This document shows, one piece after another, positions 1 to 11,907 of a stretch of DNA of 64,000 nt (position 1 is its first letter; every line of letters starts with the position of its first letter). Origin of the DNA: Coffea arabica (taxonomy: Eukaryota; Streptophyta; Magnoliopsida; Gentianales; Rubiaceae); contig NC_092317.1 of NCBI RefSeq assembly GCF_036785885.1, positions 4,776,501 to 4,840,500 of the forward strand, read 5' to 3'. The position numbers and the translations under genes were made by a program. The notes under the pieces were generated by a model. The model was not told where the DNA came from. It worked only from the letters and a program-made list of their open reading frames with translations, and searched no databases.

Positions 1-118
1 AAAAAACTCCCATGTAATTTATCCCCAGAACCAAGAGAAGAACAACAGCCAGAACCTGAAGTTCTATTGCTTCATGGTCAGAAAGAGGACAAGCTGTTAG
101 CTTAAATGTCAGACTCAC

Positions 119-3100
119 CTTCTGTTGCTTCCTTATAATAACCTAGCATTTCCCTTGCAGTGCCTCTCCTTAGATACGCTTTTACATTCTGCAAATTTAT
201 GGCAACAAAATACATCACATGCTACTTCAAACATCTATCAGCGGCGTAATTAACACAGTTAAGAACACAGAATGCCAAAAAAAACTAAAGAATCTGTGAT
301 CACAACAAGAACATATAAGGACCCAAAAAGGAGAAAGAATTTAAACAAAAAAAATTACAAAAAAGATCTCTGAAAAAGACAAGAACATAAAAGGACCCGA
401 AAAAGAGAGAGAATTTAAAACCAAAAAAAAAAAGAGTTGGAAAGCTCCCAGATTTTAGAGTTACATGGTATTAGTTTTATCTTTATCTTCCACAGACCAA
501 ATACTTAAGAGATACAAGCGTTCAAATAAATTTCTTTGGTATTAATTAACAAATGCACGCACAAAGAGACAGAGTAGATTTACCTTCTTATCAAGATCAA
601 TGGCATTGGTACAATCTGCCTCCGCTTGGATGAAGCTGTATCAGACGAGAAGTTAAAACTACAAAAAGAGACAGACACAGATGAATATCTGAGCATTCTT
701 TACATAAAGCAATACCTTCCCAATTCCAAATATGCAGCTGCCCGATTACTATAGTATGTTGCATTTTTAGCATTGAGCTTGATAGCTTCTGTGTAGAATA
801 CAATTGCCCTTTGCCACTGCCTATCTTTAAATGCTTGGTTACCCTGAAATAAAAATTTCATGTACCCATATCTTACACCCATGTTTCAGTTTTACGAATC
901 TAAGCACAACAAACAGAAATCCACGAAAGCAAGCAGAATACTGCAGGAATCCAGAAAAAATTACTGTTGGCATAATTGCTTGGTCTAATGAGGCATGGCA
1001 AGAAATATATAATCAGCAAATTAAGGATCCTGAGAGTGCTACCAATTTATTTCCTTCGCATATTTTATCCGCATTCATGCTTTGAAAATCTTAAAGCGAT
1101 GCCTGTGGCTTAGTTCTCCAAATTAAACATTAGGGTTGGTGTTAAAACAGCACCCTCTCCAAGGTTCTCTCTTGATTTTCACTGAAAACCTTTTTGTTGC
1201 CTCAGCACTTTCAGAAATTTGAATTGTCTACAACAGACACAACAATTAACCGAGTTTTGTGGCAGAAATAACGTGAAATTGGCCTTCAAATAGAAAATGA
1301 AGTGGTAAGAATCTTTGGTATACCTTCTCTTTGGCCATCTCAGCTGATGTTTCCTGACTAACAGCATTTTTAGATGATTTTGTCTTTGTAACTATATCAG
1401 CCTGCTCCTGTAGGACCCCATACATTGTCTGCACTGTATCCAGCAGGAAGCGATCACCTCCATGCCTGGCTATTAAGGAAATTGAAACTGGACATTTCTC
1501 ATTAAATCCCAATGGTACTGCAACCTATTAAATCGGAAGGGAAAAAGAGAGTTTGAGGAAACCATGAGCCCACAATCAGCTTAAACACAATTCTCATGCA
1601 CGGGAGAGAACCTAACCTGACAGCAACCTGACATGCTGACTAAGCTCGTCAGCATAGTAGCACGAATCTGGTAGTCCTCTGATAAAGTTTCCTTTGAACC
1701 AAGTTTCGGAGGAGGCTCAGAAGTAGTTGGAATGGCTAAAATACCATCATCCTGTTCAAATCATCCATACAAAGCAAAAGGGCCTAAGTAAATCATCAGC
1801 ATCCATAAAATCATGCTAAGAAGTATCAAAAGTTAATTTTAGCCAACTGCTTAAAGCGCACTTGTTGGAGTCAGGATGAAAATATTGGTGTTGGACAATA
1901 AACGTTAGATGTGGCCACAAGTTGAAAAGCAAGTTCAATAGGTACAAAGTATGTAAGATACAAGCTTATGCAAATCTGTCTTTCAAAAGTGATAATGTCA
2001 TTATACAGCAAAATTAACCCTTCAAAATGAAACGTGAGTCTCTCTGAATGTAACTGTAAACTTAGAAAAAATGGAGAGAAAAATACTCTTTTTCATCTCA
2101 TTCTTGGACTACACAATATACAAATATATATACACAAGTGGATACTATAATCATATGATACTATAATCATACTATTACCTAATTAATATATGATACTATA
2201 ATCACATGATACTATAATCATATGATACTATAATCAATCAAATCTAATCTTTCCTAATATTTACAATATCAAATCTTTCCATAATATCAGATTACATATC
2301 TTCAACACTCCCCCTCAAGATGGAGCATAGATATTAATCATGCCCATCTTGCCACAAATGTAATAAATTCTCGGACCATTTAGAGGCTTAGTGAAGATAT
2401 CAACTAACTGTTCTCCAGTTCTCACATGACTGGTGCAAAAATAATTTTGTATCTTCCCTTAGCCAAACCGTCTTCTCTTCCCCATCAACGGGTGGGTATA
2501 GCACTAGATGCTTAATGGCCCAAAGGCCCATGAGGTTTAATGCCAAACCAAAACTCCTCTCAGATTGGGGCGCGGGCTCCTCAAAACTCTCTTGGACTGG
2601 TGCACATGGCACTTGGGGTGGTGCCCTTAGCACAATTAAACTCACTTAACTCCACTATATTTATAACCACCAAAATGAGATATTTCTTTATAAAAGTTTT
2701 GATGTGGGATACAATGACATACTCAACAAATCTCCACCTTGGCGTGTATCCAACATCGGTAAATAGTAGACAAATATCAAACAAGTTCCACCTTCTCCGT
2801 AAAAGTCCCAACGGATCTCAATGAACCACAAAAGTCCCAACGAACCACAACGAGCCACCAACGAACCAAGATGCAAAGGCTCAACAGGTCCCAACGGGTC
2901 AAATCCCACAAAAGGTTCAACAGATCCCAACGGGTTAAAAATCACGAACATGGTAATCTTGTCCCACCTTCTTCTCAAAAGTGACTCAATAGGGTCACGA
3001 CCTAAAAGTGACTCATTAGGGTCACGTCAAAAGACAAACTGATAACAGAGATTCACACAAGAAAAATCCAAAAGTGACTCAATAGGGTCACGACCTAAAA

Positions 3101-6100
3101 GTGACTCAATAGGGTCACGTCAAAAGACATACTAATAATAGAGCCTGAAGCTCTGATACCAATTTGTTAGGTCTGGCCCCAGGAAATTGGCATCAGAGCT
3201 TCAGGTTTTGGGTCATTGTCAAATTTTGGGTTCTTAATAACAATAACAGATTTTGGGTGCTACAGAGAGTGAAGAAAAAAAAATTCGTTGGAGTTCAGTT
3301 GGGTATTGAAGAATAGTTATTTGGCCTGTTGGAACTCGTTAAGTGTGTTGAGAAGAAGGTGGAGCAAGATTACTATGTTCATGCTTTTATGGAGAAGGTG
3401 GAGCTTGTTTGTTATTCGTCTGTTATTTGCCGATGTTGGATACACGCCAAGGTAGAGATTTGTTGAGTGTGTCTTTGTATCCCACATCGGGAGTTTAACA
3501 AAGAAATCTCTCTTCGTGGTAGATATAAATATAGTGGACTTAAGTGAGTTTAAACGTGCTAAGCGTACCAGCCCAAGTGCCATATGTACCAATCCAAGAG
3601 AGTTTTTAGGGGGCCCACGCCCCAGTTTAAGAGAGGTTTTGGTTTGGCATCAAACCAAAAGAGTAAGTCATGGGCCTCCATTAAGCATTTAGTGCTATTT
3701 AGGCTCTTTTGTGTTTTTAGTTTAGGTGCCTTTTGGACCTGGGAATTATTTTTTAAGGTTTTGTACTCTCTCTTTTGTACTCTCTTTCTGTTATAGTAAA
3801 TCTGCTACCCCTTCGCCCGTGGACGTAGATCAATTTGACCGAACCACGTAAATTTCTTGTTTCTCTGTTAGTCAATTTCCTGGGGCCAGTTGAAGATATG
3901 TAATCTGATATTATGGAAAGATTTGATATTGTAAATATTAGGAGAGATTAGATTTGATTGATTATAGTATCATATGATTATAGTATCATGTGATTATAGT
4001 ATCATATATTAATTAGGTAATAGTATGATTATAGTATCATATGATTATAGTATCCACTTGTGTATATATATTTGTATATTGTGTAGTCCAAGAATGAGAT
4101 GAAAAAGAGTATTTTTCTCTCCATTTTTCTAAGTTTACATGGTAATGTTATGATACAGCAAAATTAACCCTTGAAAATGAAAAAAGAGCATCTCTGAATG
4201 TAACTACAGGACAAAAGACATCTAAAGAGTCAAATTTGTATTCATCTGTGATCCAAAATACAGAATAAGTTCATGTTAACAACATTATGCAACTCACTGT
4301 GTAGATCATCATTACTCGTATTATAAAGAGTCAAATAGCTTGTGAACACTTAGGCACAAATTAGCATTTATCAAATATGAGTACAAATATTTAGCAGCCT
4401 ATGTTTAAGCACTAAAAAAACTTTCTCTGCTAGAGGTAAAGATCCTTGAAAGTGAAAATTATTAAGTTGCCAAGAAGCATAGTTTGAACAACTGCAAGCT
4501 ATGTTACTCAGGACTCGGCATCTAAGTCCTACTGACATGGCTGCTCTAATGTAAAATGAAGAGTGGAACACAGGCACGCAGGGCGCCAAAGTGAAGAGTC
4601 CAAGTAACATAGACTGCAAGACTTTCCTATATATGAAAATTAATGCACATCAAAGATGAACAAACAACAGAACACGTACAGACACCAAAACCGAGATCTT
4701 CTTATCAGGAAAATTTAGACATTAATAAGGACAAATCTTGATAAAACATTGACAAGCACTATAATGTGTTTTAAATGTGAAATGTAATCTGTATCAAGAA
4801 TGTCAATCAGAAGTAAATCTCAAAAAAAGGAATTACAACAGGGGGAGAATATTCGAAAGGGGCCAGCCAAATAGAACCAGAAAAATAAAAACTTTCCCAA
4901 AAGAAGAAGAAAAATATGAAATCAGATGCACCAGGAAAGAAGTCTTACAAGCAATGGATACGTAATTGGAAATCAAGTACTCATGTTGATCTTTAGCAAC
5001 TCAATCCACTTAAGGTCTATTAAATCAATACCTTCAGAAGGAAATTTAGAGCTGAACGCATTTCATCCCTCACTGCATGGCAGTTTTCAATTTCTGCTTC
5101 TGCCATATCCAGGTCTTGTTGCAATTGCACTGAGATAACAGGGTCTAAAGTGGGTTTCACGGATTTGATCCATTCATCGTGATACTGCTTAAATTCATAT
5201 CTGTGCACATGAAGCACGCATTGCATTAATAAGTTTAATCAAGTACTTCAGCAAACTACAGGATCTTGGAGGTAAAGATCAGCATGTTCAATTTGGTAAA
5301 TGATACAGCCCAACCAAGGGAATCCATATGGACCAAATTCTTTTAACAAATGAATTGATAAAAGTAAAAATGAAGACGATATCGCTAATTCCTAAAGGGA
5401 TAATCACGTGTATTAAAAGACAAGCTAATTCCCAAAGGGCTAATCACATGCATAAAAAGACAAAGAAGATGATACACATAGGACGACAATAGTAAAGGGT
5501 TGGAAGAAGGGGCAGAAAAAAGCAGCACACACTGGATGTAATTCCTGTGTGCCAAGAAAAAATATAAAGGATGAAGACAACATCTTCAATATCTAACCCT
5601 GCTTCATAATTTAGTCATATCATCAAGTTTAGTCTCAACATATGCAACCAATATGATGTTACCCCAAGCATGCATGTGCTCACACACATGCAAGGCCACA
5701 CACACACACACAGAGAAGGGGTAGAGAAGACTAGCAGCCATAGTTACTAGCATCAGTTTAGCAAGCTCACCGCTTTAGCATCCGCATAATATTTGCTAAC
5801 AGCCGTATGACAGAGGATTTTACTTCACCATTTGATTTCTCACTCTGAAATGCTTTCAAGCTTGGAACTTTTGAGCTTAAATAGTCACCAAGATTCTCAT
5901 GTCTTAACACTTGTCCTGAAGGAGAAGCATCTCAGAAACTAGGCAAACTGTAATCAAAGGATCATAATATAACAAGTAGAATAACTCAAACTTACTTCCA
6001 AATAACTTCTCAACAGATTTTACCACAGCCTGACTAACTCGATCAGCAGAACTATTCAATAGGTTAAAACAGTCATCAGCTACTACAATACTCCTGGGGC

Positions 6101-8499
6101 TTCGTGAGACAGTATAAGGAACCTGCAGCAGCACATGTCCCACACGACGTAATATAGTGGGATCTTTAGCAAACCATCCTGCCAAAATGATTCACAAAAG
6201 TTAATCAGAAAAGCACACCAAATTTAGCATCAAGCCCAGATTTGTGACACCAACTTCACCCTGTTATTTGTTTAAATCACTGAAACAAAAAATACAAGAT
6301 CTGGGCCTTCTATAAAGATATGGTCATATTGAAAAACATAAAAGCCAAAGTCATCATGCTGATGCAAACACCAATTAACTATGTGCAACTCCCCCTTTTA
6401 AGATAGTAAGATTTTATATCAAAAGCTTGCAAAGACAAAAACAAATGATCACTTACCAACAGCATCAAGGCTTGCTGAAACAGGAAGTACTCCCAGCTGA
6501 GAAACAGTCCCATGAGAGGGTCTAAACCCGAATACCCCACAATACCCAGCAGGAACTCTCACACCACCAACTGTATCGATACCTGCACATAGCTAGTTAA
6601 GTGTAAATATAAAATACCAAAGAGCAAGTGATTAAGAGACAAAGAAAACAAAGCAACAGATCTGCCAATGGCACCCAGCAAAAGCCACCAAATATGTGGC
6701 AGCAGAAGTTTAGAACATGGCACATAGCTACTGCATAATCCCTTGCATGCCAAAGAGGGAAGATTGTGACTTCAAAATCACAAGCAGCTCACCTAAGGAA
6801 AAATCAACGAGGTCGGCAGCCACAGCTACAGCAGCTCCACTAGATGATCCTCCTGGAGTTCTTGCAGAAGCGGCAGGATTGGTTGGTGTGTCATAATGCT
6901 TATTTTCTCCACTGACACTGCATGATAGCATGCCAGACGAAACCATAAATTAGTTAAAACCTCAACCAGAACCTTCAAGAAACTTTACAAATCCTTGGTG
7001 TTGCCCAACTAGCAAGTGATAAACATGCTGCTAATAGGACAGTGATTGCTAATGATAAAACTCATTAATAAGTACACACTGAAAATTATAAGTCATGACA
7101 ACCACAGATCATCAGCATTCTTAAAAACCAGCCAAATCACCAAGTCAAATTCACAATCTTCAGCACATTTACTAGCCACTAAACCACTTATTCATCGCAT
7201 GACTTGTGCATCTGAACTGCTGTTCTGTGTATAATATGTCTCCCAATCTCTGGAAAACTTTTAGTCAATCGTGTTTCTAAACTTGAAAGTCCATTGTAAT
7301 GCTTCACCAAGAATATGACACTTTCTAGTTTAATCTTACTTTTATGCTTTTCCATCAAAGTAACACATTCTTCTTGCGTGCAATCATGTGTACATTCCTA
7401 CACAATATTTCATGTTATATAGTCCATTTCTGCCAAACATAAATGAAGTGTTCAAAACCGTCACAGCAATTAAATCACATTCCACAGAGATCAAGTACAA
7501 ACCCAAATGCCATATCATCCACAACAGTTTTCCCTGTACATGAGGCACCTCCTTCAACCAGGGCAGAAACCACTGGAGATGTTTGAGAAGCAGCCTCATG
7601 GGTTTTCGCCCAATCCAGATTGCCAAATCCAGTAATAGACCCTTCAACATCAAATCTGCAGTTAAGATTGGAAAACAGCTTAGTGATGAGATGAGAATAT
7701 AACAAGCTCCAGTTTTCGGATATAACTTTAGGACATTGCCGCAGAGGGGTACAATGGCATAAACTTCAGTACATGCAAATCATCATAAACATCCAACAAT
7801 AAACCTTGAAAAAACAAACAATTAGAAACAAGAAGCATATCACTTTACTCAGTAAAGCCTTTTTTCAACTAATTGTAGCTCACCGCACTCCACAATAATC
7901 CAATTACTCCATATTCTTTTCCGCTTGCAATCATTATACTATAAATGATTAAAAACTTAAATTACAGCATCAAAGAATGCAACGGAAGTGAACACAATGC
8001 AGTAAAACTCAAAATTTACTTAAATACTACATTAATTCCAATCTCACCGAACCACAAGAGTTTCAAACACAATACCAAAACCAGAAGATTGAAGATAAGC
8101 ATAAGAGAGACAAACTGAAAGCCAATTCACCAATATCCCTCTTGTTGAACAATCAGGTTGAATCAAGAGTCAAATTTTTCCCAGTAAAAATCTTTAATAT
8201 TTGTCAGCTTTAACAGTCGAAGAGGCAAGAAATACAAAAAGAAAAGAACAATCATTAGAAGGGAGTCACGGCAAGCTAGTAAATTGAGAAGCTTACACGT
8301 CAGAGACGGCAAAAGTTAGGCCCGTTAGAGGGTGAGGGGCCTTGGGAGGCGGCGGAGGAGGGGGCGGCAATAGCTGAAGCCGTTCCACAAACGCCCCAAA
8401 ATCAGCTTTCACCGCTTTCTTCAACTTCCTGGTCATTATTAGAATCCCAGCTAATCCTAAACCCAATAACACCCACAAATTTGCTTGTGGGGAACCCAT
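119..8499 (-). CDS. TOC64: Toc64/OEP64, chloroplast outer-envelope import receptor (3' end beyond window)
   Basis: Exons on the minus strand: 8297-8499, 7503-7655, 6793-6917, 6457-6582, 5996-6178, 5771-5915, 5032-5200, 1617-1751, 1324-1524, 716-843, 584-635 and 119-188. All phases agree, giving 563 codons. The final exon lies left of position 1, since the 119 donor opens an intron that runs off the window. The family docks Hsp90-bound preproteins at the chloroplast surface. Residues about 8-22 form an N-terminal membrane anchor, followed by a proline run near 45-52. An amidase-like domain spans about 55-450, and TPR repeats start near 474. The amidase Lys (K110) and the GGSSSG loop (141-146) are kept. 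The nucleophilic Ser of the DTxGSxRxPA motif is Gly167 here, so the domain should be inactive, as known for Toc64. The N-terminus resembles the plastid (Toc64-III) form more than mitochondrial OM64. Intron 7 (3.3 kb) is enlarged by a retroelement. Confidence 0.93.
1991..2054. repeat. Left copy of a 64-bp direct repeat flanking the intronic retroelement
   Basis: This segment recurs directly to the right of the element at 4141-4204, with the shared core ATACAGCAAAATTAACCCTT and the shared end TCTCTGAATGTAAC. The copies differ at roughly ten positions. They abut the outer LTR ends, where a normal Copia insertion would leave only 5 bp. Confidence 0.75.
2315..2432 (-). pseudogene. 3' end of a Copia-type polyprotein (RNase H tail), remnant
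   Basis: Minus-strand translation gives about 38 residues including VRTGEQLVDIFTKPLNGPR, ending in a stop at 2315-2317. This is the familiar C-terminus of Ty1/Copia RNase H. A polypurine tract and the LTR start TGTTGAAG follow directly, in the order expected for the 3' end of such an element. No upstream integrase or reverse transcriptase is present, because the sequence passes into an unrelated LTR-like block near 2455. Confidence 0.75.
2975..3125. repeat. Tandem repeat of a 26-bp GTGACTCAATAGGGTCAC-type unit
   Basis: Four copies of AAAAGTGACTCAATAGGGTC and close variants occur as two pairs, at about 2978-3028 and 3069-3123. The pairs are separated by about 40 bases. Each unit is itself a short imperfect palindrome (GTGACTC/GGGTCAC). 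The array lies inside the retroelement composite. Confidence 0.7.
4141..4204. repeat. Right copy of the 64-bp direct repeat flanking the intronic retroelement
   Basis: This is the partner of 1991-2054, in the same orientation and immediately outside the right LTR-like arm. Confidence 0.75.
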
Positions 8500-8893
8500 T
8501 TAAACAAACAAAAAGAAGCCCGGATAACAATTTATACTGTTATGCTTTCCGTTCACAATAATAGTTCACTTTTAAGGTGATGATACTAATCGATAGGTTG
8601 CAAGAGAGTTGACAAAATTTGGACGCTTAGGAACCCTTTTGATTATATTGAAGATTTGTAATCGCTAATAACGTAGTAAAGATTACTTCTTTTTCTTCTT
8701 TTTTTTGGCTATTTTTTTCCCATTGGGGGGTGGGGGGAGTGGAAACCTAGATTGCTTCTTCTCTTTTGGGTTTTGGAGGTTTTGGTGAAGAGGATAGAAG
8801 ATAGAACAGTAGGGGTTGAAGGAGTAAACCTAGAAATGCTAGTGGCACAGCTGGGGAAGGAGAAGATATCCAAGTGTTCAATGAAATCTTCCA

Positions 8894-8900
8894 CTATATA
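8894..8900 (-). promoter_or_regulatory. Possible TATA box for Toc64
   Basis: The minus strand reads TATATAG here, about 395 bases upstream of the Toc64 start codon. If it is used, the 5' leader would be about 360 bases long. An open frame between this motif and the gene begins with GTG and is not a convincing exon. The assignment rests on position only. Confidence 0.3.
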
Positions 8901-9975
8901 ACCACCTGAGTACTTTTAAAAAATTTCAAATGTACCCCAATGTAGAAATAAAAACAAGCATGTTCAATTATAGAAATAAGTAATTAAACTTGGTAAATAC
9001 TTTTTCTATGTTTTGATGAACTTGGAAGAAAAAGTGAAATTACAAGGGGAAATTGGTGCAGAACATATAGAATTTTTTGATAATAATGAGTTCAGATTAA
9101 ATGAATTGCCAGGATATATTTTAATGTATCAGTGGCCCTTTTTTTTTTCAAGTCTTTATTTGATGGAAAGAGACACTTTTTTAATGATGTGAATTCCCTT
9201 GCCATTGGACTATTACTCTCGGATTTCGTGTTTTGGTTCCATTTGGGGGGCGTGCAAAGTAGAGAAGTATTTAAAGAAAAAGTTACTAGAGCAGCTAATG
9301 AGGTCCTTTTTTCATTTTTTTTTTATTTGAGTAAAAGGTCTTGGATTAAGATCTTCTATTTACAATTCTTCTCATTTTACCATCCAATCCAACTCTCCTA
9401 TTTGAATAGGAGATTATTTGAAATAATTTTTTGAAAAAAATATTATGATACTTTTTTAATGTGATTGAAAAATATACTGATGAGGCAAACAAATCAATAT
9501 ATATAAATAAATTACAAATAATGTGCAATCCAAACAAAATAGTTACTCAAGAAGATTATAGGTAAAATTCTTTTGTAATAACGAGAGAAAAATGATATTA
9601 ACATTTTTAAAAGAGCCTCTAACACTCTATCCTTCCCATCCCAACGAGATGTTCAATATTGTAGTTATTTTCGTTTAGGCAATTTTGTCTAAGCTATTTA
9701 ATCCAACTAAAGCCCCCTACTTAATACTAGTACATATTATATCAATTTCCCTTTTTGTCGAGCTTGGATTTGATACCGCAAAGTGCTGCTATTGTGCATT
9801 GGCTATTGAAGTCTATGGCTCCATTTGGATTGAAAAATTTAACAAAGAATTTGAAGTTCATTTTAGACCAATCTAATTATTTGGATTTCTTAATAGATTT
9901 TTGGGTTTGCAACACATCAACTATTAAAATATATTTTAATTACTAAAATAATTAATAACTTATAAATTTAAATAC
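8901..9975. other. Intergenic, AT-rich, no gene recognised
   Basis: Short open frames occur on both strands, but none resembles a known protein or has convincing splice partners. The region is A/T-rich with several homopolymer runs. I see nothing further here. Confidence 0.6.
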
Positions 9976-9983
9976 CTCATAAA

Positions 9984-10890
9984 TAGAGCTGGCAATTTGT
10001 CCCAAGTCCCAATGGGCTACCCATGCCCAAAGGAACTTTGGGCGGGATGGGTATTATAATTTGGTATTGGGTTTAAGTTGGGACACATCCCAACTATACC
10101 CATTAATGAATGGGAAAGGATGGGAAATACTTGGGTACCCATTGGGCTCAAATGGCAAGGGCTCCGTTTGGATTAGCTGTTTTTGGTAGGTGTTTTTGAA
10201 ATATTTTATTGTAGCAGTGTATATGAAAAATTTTTACTATAAATTTTTTTTGAAATATTTGATATATTAATATGGATGGGATGTTTCTTGAGTTATTGTA
10301 TATTACTGTAACATTGTATTTGAAAAACTTATTTTTTGAAAAAAAAAGTCAATCCAAACGGAATCTTAGATTCAAAAATTATCTTTAACAATTTTTATAG
10401 TCATACCAGCGAATATAATCTAGTAGTCTTCCTAGTCATTATCCACAAGAATTTCCAGCATTTCAGTTAGTTTAGACCTGTCATCCTTGGACAATGATAA
10501 GGATAAATATTCAACATCCTAAGAACCTTGGTCATCTTGATATATGTTGGAATATGGCTGTATATCTATCTTTTCCTTTATTTGTTAATCCAATTTTTGG
10601 TGGGAATCTTGAGTATAAAGCACTTGCATGTTTATTTAATAAAACTAAAAGAAATTTAATAAATCAAAAATATTAAAATTATATAAAAATAAAAAATGAA
10701 TTAAAGGAAAAAAAATATGTAGAAAATGGATTTGGGTATTGGGCGGGATCAATCTAAACCCATCCCAAAATGATCCCGCCCAAGTTAGTCCCAAAACACA
10801 TATGGGTAAGGTTGGGCCCAAACCCATATGACTCGGTTCCATCTCAAACCCAAGCAAATCCCGCCCATCCCGCCCATTTTGCCACCTCTA
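9984..10890. mobile_element. Non-autonomous hAT-type transposon (about 907 bp)
   Basis: The ends are imperfect inverted repeats, TAGAGCTGGCAATTTG at the left and TAGAGGTGGCAAAATG read inward from the right. A perfect 8-bp target duplication, CTCATAAA, flanks the element at 9976-9983 and 10891-10898. An 8-bp duplication with TAGAGGTGGCAA-type ends fits the hAT superfamily. The body near both ends is rich in GGGCGGGAT and CCCAT motifs. It encodes no transposase, and a second small element is nested inside it (10164-10361). Confidence 0.85.
10164..10361. mobile_element. MITE nested in the hAT-type element
   Basis: The terminal inverted repeats are CCGTTTGGATT at the left and AATCCAAACGG at the right. 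The roughly 200-bp interior is AT-rich and includes the stretch TTTTATTGTAGCAGTGTATA. It belongs to the same broad GTTTGGATT family that recurs through the window. It must be younger than its host element. Confidence 0.7.
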
Positions 10891-11225
10891 CTCATAAATA
10901 ATAATGTAAATAACAAAAGAAATTTGAAAGGATTTCAAGTCTTTCGTCAAATCCCTCCGTCCCAAATCCCAATAAAACCTCGAATTTCGCGATGAGACTC
11001 CGTTAGTTACATTTGTTTGACCCACATTCGTACTACCTAGTTCTCAGATTATGAGAGATGTTGTGGTTGATTTTTTATTCTTTTTTTTTTAAATTTTAGT
11101 CCTTCCTTGAACTGCCTTTCTGTTCCTCCTTTACCAAAACGCGTCTGGTAAATCTATCTTCAATAGCATATAACAGTTTCGGGAAACACAAACTTAATCC
11201 ATTCATCGGTCTGTCTTAATATATA

Positions 11226-11549
11226 CTCCCTCCCTTTTTTTATAACTGACGTTTAAGAAATTTGCTCTTAAGTACTTTTATCTGTCGTTTTATTATCCCC
11301 ATGCAACATTAATTATTTTTTCACAATTTTACCCTTTTATCTCTCTTTTCATAATTGGTGGGAGTTAGTTTGCATTGCTTTTGACCTAGTAAAATAGCAC
11401 CATTTAATAATCTAGTGAGAGAAAACATGGGTGAATTGGACAATTAATGAGGGTACAAAAGGAAAGTAGTGTATAGATTTAAACAATGAAAAACTTTTCT
11501 TAATTGGTGTGCAAAACCTTAAACGTCAGTTATAAAAAAAGGGAGGGAG
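11226..11549. mobile_element. Stowaway-type MITE (Tc1/mariner-like)
   Basis: Inverted repeats of more than 30 bp start CTCCCTCCCTTTTT and end AAAAAGGGAGGGAG. They extend inward through ATAACTGACGTTTAAG. A TA dinucleotide lies on each side (11224-11225 and 11550-11551). The CTCCCTCC ends and TA target are diagnostic of Stowaway elements. The 324-bp length is typical and no coding capacity is seen. It lies about 360 bp beyond the stop codon of the HROB-like gene. Confidence 0.88.
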
Positions 11550-11907
11550 TAATAAGAAGAGCAATTAATAGCATAACTAATATATTGGAGTTCACACCAA
11601 GAAGACATTAACAAAATACTTTTAGTTGGCGATCCAATGCAAACAGGTGCTCGGTATCAGACGTAACCACTTTAAACCAATAAAACTAACCAATCTGTTT
11701 TTCCATGGCAATGCGTGAAGATATTCACCTTTATCTTTTGAACTCAGCCTTCAATTCTTGTAATGAACACTGCAGTCGCTTATCCGACAGAATATCAATA
11801 GAGCCTATACTGAAACATAAGCAAAAAACTTCTTATTTACACGTGTCCTCAGCGTATTTACCCATCTCCTTCAAATAGAAAGGAAAATGACAAAAACAAA
11901 AAAACCT

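Larger units (their letters stand above)
2055..4139. mobile_element. Foldback composite of Copia-type LTR retrotransposon pieces in Toc64 intron 7
   Basis: The outer arms (2055-2307 and about 3889-4139) are inverted copies of one LTR carrying repeated ATAGTATCATATGATT units. Inside them, 2495-2800 and 3375-3695 are a second pair of inverted, diverged copies. The centre holds a short palindrome (3142-3164 and 3185-3207) with two opposed initiator-tRNA-Met-type primer binding sites, TGGTATCAGAGC on minus and TGGCATCAGAGC on plus. Next to the left arm, on the minus strand, lie a purine tract (2308-2316) and the last codons of a Copia RNase H (2315-2410, motif DIFTKPLNGPR). There is no complete pol gene, so the element cannot move by itself. 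It sits in an intron and does not break a Toc64 exon. Confidence 0.8.

Noticed and set aside
8709-8894. 61-codon frame upstream of Toc64, transit-peptide-like in composition
   Set aside because: It starts with GTG, not ATG, overlaps the likely Toc64 promoter and has no convincing splice partner or similarity.
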